Origin: Trematomus loennbergii
Taxonomy: Eukaryota; Chordata; Actinopteri; Perciformes; Nototheniidae
DNA length: 64,000 bases
Reading direction: 5' to 3'
Assembly: GCA_012861695.1 (NCBI GenBank)
Contig: JAAOOA010000060.1
Location: 30,991,583-31,055,582, forward strand
Shown here: one piece after another, positions 56,238-64,000 of the stretch
Numbering within the stretch: the stretch's first letter is position 1
Layout: each line of letters opens with the position of its first letter
The notes under the pieces: model-generated
Seen by the model: only the letters and a program-made list of their open reading frames with translations
Told to the model about the DNA's origin: nothing
Databases searched by the model: none
Position numbers and translations under genes: made by a program

Positions 56238-56339
56238 TAAAGTTTCCTCTTCTCTGGATCGATCTGATTGATTATTAGCGGAGCAAATGATCAAAATAGT
56301 ACGAAGGGAAGATATTCTCGTTTGGATTACTGGTCTGGG

Positions 56340-56425
56340 GGAAGCCTGTGAGTGTGTGTGTGTGTGTATACGTGTGTGTGTTTGTGTATTTTTGCATTTG
56401 TGTGTATTGTGTTTGTTTCCCGGGG
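56340..56425. repeat. Short (GT)n-like tract
   Basis: Degenerate GTGTGT repeat inside the hAT element. Non-coding. Confidence 0.7.
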
Positions 56426-56958
56426 AAAACACTCACGAGAAAAACCGGCTGTTATGCCTGCTGTGACGTAAAGTTACTCCGTTCTCCGCTTGTAATTATG
56501 CCGTTACAAGCTTCAACGTTGTATTTATCATCTGAATTTGCCGAAACAAGTGTAATATTCTGAAAGCCAAGACTTTGTTTATTTAAAATCAGATAAAAAC
56601 AAACTGTAACGGACCCTGCCGTGTTATCTATGATTACTATAAGCCTTACATTCATAATGTCAGCGGAGGGAGGGGGGGCGGCGCTGTGGAAGAGCAGAGT
56701 GGCGAGTGAGAGCTGTCATCTTCCCTTTACAAGCTTCAAACATGCCTGTAGCTATGGGATTGAATATAACAATAAAAAATAACAAAATATACACAGCTAG
56801 ATCAGATCGCGTTTTAGATGCGACTTTAGAGTAGAGGGGAATTATTGAAACGGGATTTGTACAGTGTTCCACGGCATCCGCCGCTGCGAAAATGTGGGGC
56901 AGGGCTGAAAAGTGGGGGGGCCAATGGCCCCCTGGCCCCCCCGCTTCCGGCGCCCTTG

Positions 56959-58054
56959 AGTCCAGTGCTGTCTCTCACTCTCTGGTCCAGCCTGTCTGCA
57001 TCACCTGGACACTTTAAACAAACAGATATATATGTAAACTACCATGTGTACAAACAATATAACTTATTCTCTTCTGTTGAACATGTTGGATTGTGTATTG
57101 TCCGAGTCAGGGTCCTTTTTATTTTACTGTAACTTTGGAAGTTGTGTTACCAATGTTTATTTGATACCAATTTGGTAATGCAATTAATAAAAACAACAAG
57201 GTTTGGGTTCGTTCTTCAGATGACTGTGACATTAACGTGTAAGCTCAATAATGAACTCCAGCTCAACCAACCATATTGTAATATCGAAGTAATCATCTTG
57301 AAATATGACATTAATAATTGTAATATACACACATCTTATTGTGAGGTTGATTTCACATACACTACTTCGCGTTAGCTTGTCTACATACTCGAGCATAGCC
57401 AATTTAAATTAACCTTAGCGATGCATACAGTTACTACCTACATAATAAAATATCTCTCTAAGTTACAAGGATGACCTTATTTTATCAACCTCAAACAGAA
57501 GCCGTTTGTTCTACAGTATTATCCCACTTAACGCTTAACACTTGTCTATTTCGTTTTAACCTTTATATATACGGTCTATGGTTTTAACTTGGAGGCTACG
57601 ATTAGCATCGTTAGCACCGATGTAGCTACCACTCGCTTACACGCTAACACATTCATTACGTAGCTGATTAAAATCATAAACACATAAATAAAGTACTCGA
57701 ATTTCACTTACCGCAAAACGGCATTCATGCACCGTCTGTTTTAACCGCAGAGCGAGTCACAATAGTCCGATATATAAGCATGAAGAACAAACAAACACGG
57801 CCGGGGTCAAGTTGTGTTCCCTGGATGAACTGAGCAGGCAGAGTCCCTGTAGCTTCACGGAGCAGGCAGCTAGCAGAGAGACAAGAAGCTAACAGCAGCA
57901 GTCACTTGACAGAGCTGTCACTCAATGTGACCACGCCCTAATTTATGCAAAAACGTTAAGACCTAATATAAATAAAAGGGTTAGAAAACAATTCACTCAC
58001 AGATTCATAATCATGAAGGTGGAATCTAACTATATATATAATAATATTTATTGG
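56959..58054. other. Spacer, no gene recognised
   Basis: It contains TATATACGGTCTATGG near 57,565, which matches the word at 8,046 and may be a transposon end. A GC-richer stretch lies at 57,780-57,950 (GCAGGCAGAGTCCCTGTAGC). No splice-bounded coding exon was seen. Confidence 0.45.
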
Positions 58055-58480
58055 ATCCAGGGCTAGAAACATGTTTTTTTCTGCTGTGAAATTGGGCATT
58101 TTAACATGGGGGTCTATGGAAATTGCTCCTTTCTGCAGTCAGCGCCTATCGGCCAATATATGAACTGCAGTTTGTGGCACTTCCGTATTGGCGTCCGGCT
58201 CTTCCCCAGAGTTTGCCGCTTGGTTCAACCACTTTGGGTCATATTGGTGATTGTACTCAAACATTTTTACTGAATCTGTCTGACGCTGGTCTGACGTCAT
58301 CACGTATGTGCTCCGCCCCCGACGTGCCTAGACGTTCTCTCACCCATGCCTTCACCAGAGGCCGCCATTAGCTCCTCGCCTCGGTTGAAGTCGCTCATAC
58401 TTTTAAGAATACTTTCCCCACCTTGCTGATTGCACTCACTGCCGGAATCTTGATCCTTTTTTTGGCCGCACTACTCTGGT
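58055..58480. repeat. Dispersed fish repeat (TGAAATTGGGCATTTTAACA type)
   Basis: The phrases TGAAATTGGGCATTTTAACA, GGGGGTCTATGGAAATTG and TGAACTGCAGTTTGTGGCAC are familiar from dispersed repeats in fish genomes. I cannot name the family. The 82-codon frame at 58,123 is part of it. Confidence 0.5.
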
Positions 58481-58699
58481 GAGTTACGTCTTGCCTTTGC
58501 ACAGTATTTAAATGATGTTTTATTAATTTCTGCATCTAATGCACTTTGTGTCACATGGTGTGTTAGTTTGATTTGAGCTCTTGTTAGCTAGCCTATATTT
58601 AATATCTGCCTCACTTGAAAAATGATTTAACTTACGTGTAAGACAGTATTTCTATATTGTTTTAAGTTATATCTCAAAGTGGAACGTTTGTGTTGCAAA

Positions 58700-59990
58700 A
58701 GTTCTCTGGAAAATTCGAACCTAAAATGGCGGCAGGCTGCGCGTTTTCTTTCTTCTTTTTTTTTTTTACCGCATGTCTGGGCATGTTTTATTAACTTAGA
58801 GGCATAGAGAGCAAAAAAATTGGTTGTGACTCGGTGGAAGCCTCCCCATTCCCTCTCACGTAAGGTCTGGCTTCTAACATATCTAGACATATCGTATCTA
58901 GAAATATCGACAGCCCGGGTACATGGGGCAAAGGAGTCAACAATAGAGATGTGGACTTCGCTCATTGTGAACCTCAAGGGCATATTAGGATAACTATCTA
59001 ATGGGGATGGTGATCTGGATGGGTGGGTGGGGAGGGACGTCACGTCACTGGGTTTTGTTTCTTTCTTTAGTTTTGTGCTGTTTTTGTAATGTATTGCATT
59101 TTATGTTATTGATTGTACCATTTCTTTTATAAATAAAAAATTTGATCACAAAAAAAAAACTTAGAGGCATAGAGGATTTACGTTCATTTGATCCACTACA
59201 ATGTACCATAACCGTGCGTTCTGCATGTTTGTAAAAGCAAGCTAACTTGAAACACTAGACTATTCATTTTACAAGGTAATTTATACCCCCCAGTTTTCAA
59301 ATACATGTAACTTAGCAAAGGTAATGATCGCAGTGATGATACTAATACTTCTAGAATCTGTGGAATCTCAGCTTTAATCTGATATCTTGTATGTGCAGTT
59401 ACGATAAGTAATAAAGTATTTCTACCGTGAGTTGGGCATTTTTTCGCTCAGGGCTAATTTAGACGCTTCTTGTGGGACTTGTGTTTTGTTTCGGTAAAAA
59501 TGGTTCGTATCGTCAGTTAGGTGAGTTTCGTTAAGTGGGTATTGTAATATTCTGTTCTATGGACATATAAGTGTCTACATAAACAGATGAAGCGGACTAC
59601 TTGTGACATTCCGAGTGTCCATCTTTATTCAACTGGCGCGTAACATGCACACATGCATTACGTCCTCAACGTGATCTCTGTAATCAAAGATCTTGTATTC
59701 ACCAAGATGTTACAGGTATGACACATTAATAGGTTTTTAAATGTTAAGAAGCCCTGAGACAAAGTTCGTGAACAAAAAGCCCTCGGTACCGGGGCTGCCC
59801 GGCTTAACAGATTAATAGTCTAGTGTTTCAAGTTAGCTTGCTTTTACAAACATTCAAAATGCACGGTTATGTTACAACGTTAGTGGATAAAATGAACGTA
59901 AATCCTCTATGCCTCTAAGTTAATAAAACATGCACAGACATGCATGCGGTAACATGCGCGCCTCCTGCGCCATTTTAGGTTCGAAAATAG
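58700..59990. mobile_element. Inverted-repeat (foldback-like) element invaded by a retroposon
   Basis: The left arm (58,700-58,809 plus 59,175-59,265) is the reverse complement of the right arm 59,813-59,990, sharing TTCGAACCTAAAATGGCG, GCATGTTTTATTAACTTAGA and GTAAAAGCAAGCTAACTTGA. The left arm is split by a 350-bp retroposon. The spacer 59,266-59,812 includes a CGGCTTAACAGATTAA MITE end. Arms are about 175-200 bases at roughly 85-90% identity. No protein is encoded. Confidence 0.8.
58810..59159 (+). mobile_element. 5'-truncated retroposon with poly(A) and 15-bp TSD
   Basis: CTTAGAGGCATAGAG occurs on both sides (58,795-58,809 and 59,160-59,174). The insert ends with ATAAATAAAAAATTTGATCA and a nine-base A run. 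This is the structure left by LINE-type target-primed reverse transcription. The 3' end looks like a fish L1-type LINE UTR. The uninterrupted target is preserved in the opposite arm of the same foldback element (59,900-59,925). The 138-codon minus frame at 58,627-59,043 crosses the junction and is not real. Confidence 0.92.
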
Positions 59991-60055
59991 TGTTTCTCAG
60001 ATCATTTTGTGAAAACTTTGCAACCCAGCTAACCTTCAATGTTTTTTCTCTTTAG

Positions 60056-60128
60056 GAAACTGAAGCAACTGGCAGATATATGGCTTCTTCAATCTGACTC
60101 TAACATCAAAAGACCAAAGAGGGCAGAG
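60056..60128 (+). CDS. Possible coding exon, unidentified
   Basis: A strong pyrimidine tract and acceptor (TTTTTTCTCTTTAG) and a GTGAAT donor bound 73 bases. They read KLKQLADIWLLQSDSNIKRP and KRAE after one leading base. The basic end looks like a real peptide, but it is short and stands alone. A Gypsy LTR begins 54 bases downstream. I cannot assign it to a gene. Confidence 0.3.
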
Positions 60129-60182
60129 GTGAATTTCTTGCCTATTTCCCACTGGGTGAAGATGGTACAAGCCTTGAGCGAT

Positions 60183-60547
60183 TGTAACGACTGAATGAAC
60201 ACAAGTAGAGGACTCAATAGCACGACTCAGAGACAGAGGCTTAGGATGCAAAAAAGGGTCTTTATAGCCAAGGTACGATACACGGGAGATCAGTCACAAG
60301 GAAAAACACTGCTGGAACGCTAGGAAATAACTAAGACGAACTGGCACTGAAGGGAATGTGGATGCAGACTAAGTAGACAGAGGGAGAGATGATAATGAGG
60401 CACAGGTGAGGCTAATTAGGGATGGGAAGCAGGTGGAGTTCAATCAGGGGCAGGAAAGCTGAAACTGAAATGAGAGAAACCAAAATGAACAGGAACAAAC
60501 AACAAGGAACAATAACAAAACATCAACATGCTAGCTAGGGCTTTACA
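60183..60547 (-). repeat. 3' LTR of the Gypsy element
   Basis: Reading minus, it starts TGTAAAGCCCTAGCTAG right after the polypurine tract AGAGGGGGGGTAC (60,548-60,560) and ends AGTCGTTACA at 60,183, giving TG..CA ends and 365 bp. The flanking target duplication cannot be checked because the 5' LTR is outside the window. Confidence 0.85.
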
Positions 60548-60785
60548 GTACCCCCCCTCTAGGGACGGCACCTGACGTCCCAGGTAGTCCAGGATGTTGG
60601 CATTGAAAGTCTTGGATGAGGTCCTTACTAATATTACTGGTGGAGACCCATGACCTCTCCTCAGGACCGTAGCCCTCCCAGTCAACCAGGTACTGACGTC
60701 CCCGGCCTCTAGGTCGAACTGCCAAGAGGCGTTTCACTGTATACACAGGTCCACCATCAATAAAACGGTTTGATGCGTGACACAT
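60543..60785 (-). pseudogene. Integrase C-terminal chromodomain
   Basis: The frame reads [38 protein letters not shown] and NISKDLI, a chromodomain of the kind carried at the C-terminus of chromovirus integrases, where it is thought to guide integration to chromatin. The aromatic residues (Y, W, Y/W) of the methyl-lysine-binding cage region are visible. It is separated by frame changes from the integrase core upstream. Confidence 0.85.
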
Positions 60786-61910
60786 GAAATGTAGGATAGG
60801 CCCTCAAGTATCGAGGTAGTCGAAGCCGCACTGCCACAGGATGATGACCTTGGATACTGGGAAGGGACCACAAAACGAGGAGCCAGTTTGCGAGACTCCA
60901 CTCGAAGGGCAGGTCGAGCAGAGAGCCACACACTTTGTCCAGGTTGGTAGGCAGGAGCAGAGATACGTCGGCGATCGGCCATCCTCTTATAACGGGCTGA
61001 ACTCCGTAGTAACACCTGGCGGGCCCGGCTCCAGGGGCGATGACATCGGCGAATGAGGGCATGGCAGATGGAACTTGACCTCCCTCTCCAGGTCGGGGAA
61101 CAGCGGCGGCTGGTATCCATAGGCACACTGAAAAGGTGAGAGACCAGTAGCAGAACTAGGCAAAGTGTTGTGTGCGTACTCCACCCAAATAAGATGCGTG
61201 CTCCACGTGGCAGGGTTCTGAGACACCAGGCAGCGTAGACAGGTCTCAAGCTCCTGATTCAGCCGCTCCGTCTGGCCGTTAGACTGCGGATGATATCCAG
61301 AAGAGAGGCTGACTGTGGCACCGATGAGCGAGCAGAAAGCCTTCCAAAACTGTGAGGTAAACTGTGGACCCCGGTCTGACACAACATCCCTAGGGAAACC
61401 ATGGAGACGGAAAACATGGAACAACACTGCCTCTGCTGTCTCTCTGGCAGATGGCAACTTAGGCAGCGGGACAAAATGGACCATCTTCGAAAATCTATCC
61501 ACAATTGTCAAAATAGTGGTGTTACCTTGGGACGGTGGCAACCCTGTGACAAAGTCCAACGAGATGTCAGACCAGGGGCGATGTGGCACTGGAAGCGGGC
61601 GTAGGAGACCAGAAGGGGCTGGCGGGAAGTCTTGTTCCGGGCACAGACTGGCTGCCACGTACTCCTTGACCGACTTCTCCATGGAGGACCACCAGAACCG
61701 CTGCTTAATGAAGAACATGGTGCGGCGAACGCCAGGATGGCAGGAGAGGAGGGAAGTATGTGCCCAGTGGATGACCTGGGAGAGAAGGGGGTCAGGAACA
61801 AACAACCGGTTCTGTGGGCAACCGTCGGGAACCAAAACATTAGCACTCGCCTGCCTGACCCTCTCCTCAATGTCCCATGTGACTGCCCCCACTACACAAG
61901 AGGGAGGAAT
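60757..61910 (-). pseudogene. Integrase core
   Basis: The main frame (61,892-60,987) starts at [12 protein letters not shown] and includes HHCC-type histidines ([13 protein letters not shown]). The DDE core is present: [37 protein letters not shown] and [18 protein letters not shown], with both Asp and the Glu in place. The cysteine pair of the zinc-binding motif is spoiled by two compensating one-base shifts (the [10 protein letters not shown] block is in another frame near 61,650-61,670). Past EPGPPGV (about 61,010) the frame is lost, and the linker to the chromodomain ([34 protein letters not shown]) is spread over two frames. Confidence 0.88.
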
Positions 61911-61912
61911 GA

Positions 61913-63010
61913 TTAGCGAGGGGGTGCGAGGAGCTGGATCGGAATCAAACAGGCGGGATAGGCATCAGCTTTAGCGTTCTTAGAACCGGGACGGTATGAC
62001 AGAGTGAAGTTGAATCGGGTAAAGAATAGGGCCCATCTGGCTTGTCTGGAGTTGAGGCGTTTTGCAGACCTGATGTACTGAAGGTTCTTATGATCGGTCC
62101 AGACTAGGAAAGGGTGCTCGGCTCCCTCCAGCCAATGGCGCCACTCCTCCAAAGCCACCTTAATGGCCAACAGCTCCCTGTTACCCACATCATAGTTTCT
62201 CTCGGCTGGGGAGAGTTTCCGAGACAGGAAAGCACAGGGGTGGAGCTTGTTGTCTCTCTTCGACCTTTGAGAGATGACTGCCCCAACGCCCACATCAGAA
62301 GCGTCAACCTCGACCACAAACTGCTGAAGTGGGTCAGGAAGCGTGAGAATAGGGGCCGAAGTGAAGCTCCTCTTAAGCCTCCGGAAAGTCTGTTCAGCTA
62401 GGGGGGACCACTGGAACTTCACCTTGGGGGAGGTTAAAGCATGCAGTGGAGCAGCCACAGAACTATAGTTTCTGATGAAACGTCTGTAGAAATTGGCAAA
62501 GCCCAAAAATCGTTGCAAAAGTTTCTGATTGGAAGGTGTAGGCCACTCCGTGACTGCACTGACCTTTGATGGGTCCATCTGAATGCTGTTCTCCGAAATG
62601 ACAAATCCCAGGAAAGAGACGGTGGAGACGTGGAACTCACACTTCTCTGCCTTCACAAAGAGTAGATTATCCAAGAGACGCTGCAACACCTGGCGGACAT
62701 GTTGAATGTGGGTCGTCTTATCCGGAGAAAAGATGAGAATGTCGTCGAGGTAGACAAAAACAAACTGGTTGAGCATGTCACGGAGAACATCATTAACCAG
62801 AGCCTGGAAAACAGCTGGAGCATTGGTTAACCCAAATGGCATTACGAGGTATTCGTAATGGCCACTAGGGGTGTTGAAAGCAGTCTTCCATTCATCCCCC
62901 TCCCTTATCCTAACCAAATGATAAGCATTACGAAGATCAAGTTTAGAAAAGATCTTTGCATCCTGTAATAGTTCAAATGCTGAAGAGATAAGAGGAAGGG
63001 GTACCTGTTC
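61913..63010 (-). pseudogene. Reverse transcriptase and RNase H
   Basis: From 62,917 the frame reads [20 protein letters not shown] and [12 protein letters not shown] (YLDD catalytic motif at about 62,741-62,752). RNase H follows with [32 protein letters not shown] and [10 protein letters not shown], and then a Gypsy-like connection. The frame ends at 61,913, and the integrase reading resumes one base shifted (shift near 61,960). Upstream, [19 protein letters not shown] lies in the previous frame, with a shift near 63,000. Confidence 0.92.
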
Positions 63011-63840
63011 TTTATGGTAATGTCATTTAGCCCTCTGTAGTCGACACATGGACGAAGAGTCTTATCCTTCTTGTCGACGAAGAAGAAGCCTGCTCCAGCC
63101 GGAGAGGAGGAAGGCCGAATTATCCCGGCAGCAAGGGAGGAGTCAATGTATCTCTTCATAGTCTCCCTCTCGGGGCCTGACAGGGAGTAGAGATGTCCCT
63201 TAGAGGGAGAGGTCCCAGGGAACAAGTCAATGGAGCAGTCATAGGGTCGATGGGGAGGCAGGGTGGAAGCACGAGTCTTATTGAAAACCTCTTTCAGGTC
63301 CCGGTAACAGGTGGGCACCCTGCTAAGATCCGGGAAATCAGAGTCTGCTGCAGCTTGGAGAGGGGTAGAGACAGCAGTAGTCAGGGCAACAGTCACATGG
63401 GTGGAGGGCAGAGGTCTCTCTGGAGCAGGGGCAGAAGGAAAACATGTGGCCAAGCAATCCTTATGCCAATCCAAAACTCTCCCGGTGGACCAGTCCATGT
63501 GGGGATTGTGTTTTACCAGCCATGGGTAGCCCAAAATAAGAGGGTGTGAAGGAGAGTTAAAAAGATGAAAACTCAGGGATTCAGTGTGGCCATTAGCAAT
63601 GATTAGTTGAAGGGCTGAGTACGGTGGGTGACTCGACACAATAAACGTCCATCCAGAGCCCTTGCTACAAGAGGCCTCAACAGGGGAACAAAATTAAGTC
63701 CAAGTCTCTTGGCTAATCTCCAATCAATGAAACTCTCATCTGCTCCGGAGTCAATTAGAGCAGCATGAGACAAAGTCTGAGTAGGAGTAATTAGCTGAGC
63801 AGAGGTGAGAGTACGAGAAGGACAAAAGAAACAGTTCGGC
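62905..63840 (-). pseudogene. Protease and N-terminal RT region
   Basis: Near 63,720-63,790 the minus strand encodes HAALIDSGADESFIDW, the aspartic-protease D-S-G active site, continuing LAKRLGLNF. That frame closes near 63,610. The continuation ([36 protein letters not shown]) is in the 63,639-62,905 frame, which runs into the RT fingers ([26 protein letters not shown]). So at least one base is gained or lost near 63,610-63,640. Confidence 0.85.
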
Positions 63841-63858
63841 TCACCAGAACCCTCCTAC

Positions 63859-64000
63859 TTACTGATGAGCCTGGTCTTTTACTGGGCAACTGGCTACAAA
63901 GTGACCCTTCTGTGAGCAGTAAATGCACCTCCCCTCCCGTAGGCGGCGCTGGCGCTCCTCAGGAGTCAGCTTTGCTCTACCCAACTGCATGGGTTCCTCC
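63859..64000 (-). pseudogene. Gag C-terminus with CCHC zinc knuckle, partial
   Basis: The frame enters from the right edge and reads [16 protein letters not shown] then [14 protein letters not shown], a C-x2-C-x4-H-x4-C knuckle, and stops at TAA (63,859-63,861). The protease frame is one base offset and itself has TAG at 63,855-63,857. No open route from gag into protease is visible in this copy. Confidence 0.88.

Larger units (their letters stand above)
53758..56958 (-). mobile_element. Degraded hAT element (TTF-finger type), minus strand
   Basis: The left end CAGGCGCGCCGGA..AAGTGGGGGGGCCA and right end TGGCCCCCCCGC..CCGGCGCCCTTG are imperfect inverted termini. Inside, on the minus strand, lie the first about 290 codons of a TTF-type zinc-finger hAT transposase. 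The catalytic and dimerisation regions are deleted. The 3' part also exists as an inverted copy at 23,950-24,415. A MITE (55,588-56,237) has inserted near the 5' end. No convincing 8-bp duplication flanks it. Confidence 0.7.
60183..64000 (-). mobile_element. Gypsy LTR retrotransposon (sushi-like chromovirus), partial
   Basis: On the minus strand the order is gag zinc knuckle, protease, reverse transcriptase, RNase H, integrase, chromodomain, polypurine tract and 3' LTR, the Gypsy/chromovirus order. The 5' LTR and most of gag lie beyond the right edge. Several single-base shifts and closed frames (near 63,855, 63,620, 63,000, 61,960, 61,650-61,670 and 61,000) make this copy non-functional as read. 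It has landed 54 bases after a possible exon at 60,056-60,128. Confidence 0.93.

Noticed and set aside
58627..59043. 138-codon minus-strand frame
   Set aside because: It crosses the junction between a foldback arm and a 350-bp retroposon, so it cannot be a conserved gene.

Overview
The window is animal nuclear DNA, almost certainly from a ray-finned (teleost, probably percomorph) fish. The evidence is spliced coding exons in AT-rich intergenic DNA, abundant long (AC)n and (ATCT)n microsatellites, L2/Rex1/Tx1-type LINE remnants, a sushi-like chromodomain Gypsy element, hAT and Merlin transposases, THAP-domain relics, and a decayed TRIM35/A33-like gene of the kind that is multi-copy in fish. 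There are no operons, CRISPR arrays or recognisable rRNA/tRNA genes. I cannot name the species.

Layout. 1-9.6 kb: repeat modules in direct and inverted copies, a deleted hAT element (4.0-5.2 kb), a SINE-like tail, an (AC)n tract, an L2 3' end and a CpG-rich patch. 9.66-11.35 kb: a 1.7 kb block present again, nearly identical, at 33.97-35.69 kb. 12.3-14.5 kb: three splice-bounded exons on two strands that I cannot identify. 16.6-18.1 kb: a full-length but frameshifted TRIM pseudogene. 18.3-22.5 kb: nested inverted-repeat elements including a 1.39 kb near-perfect palindrome, a THAP relic and a Rex1-like LINE. 23.7-26.8 kb: more MITE-like elements and a second TRIM RING fragment. 27.8-31.0 kb: three phase-compatible 3'-terminal exons of a minus-strand gene whose last intron is almost filled by a TTAA-bounded element carrying a 37-bp minisatellite.

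31.2-44.6 kb: an element with a second (unrelated) 37-bp array, an LTR with GC-rich tandem repeats, the second 1.7 kb block, a hAT insertion with a perfect 8-bp target duplication inside an L2 tail, a Merlin (ISXO2-like) transposase relic, a TTAA-type element containing a solo LTR and a THAP relic, and a decayed C2H2-type gene. 44.6-50.35 kb: a 5.7 kb, 33-bp-unit minisatellite. 51.7-52.7 kb: the best intact coding region, a single-exon 249-codon gene of unknown function with a GC-box/CRE/X-box upstream region. 52.9-60 kb: an (ATCT)n tract, a degraded TTF-finger hAT element and an inverted-repeat element invaded by a short retroposon. 60.18 kb to the end: the 3' two-thirds of a minus-strand Gypsy chromovirus.

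The window is mostly a graveyard of nested transposons. Host coding material that may be functional is limited to the 249-codon gene, the 27.8-31.0 kb exons and perhaps the 12.3-14.5 kb and 60.06 kb exons. The most coherent pattern is the combination of several TTAA-flanked inverted-repeat elements with two THAP-domain relics, which together point to Kolobok-superfamily activity. I saw no convincing novel defence or enzymatic system.
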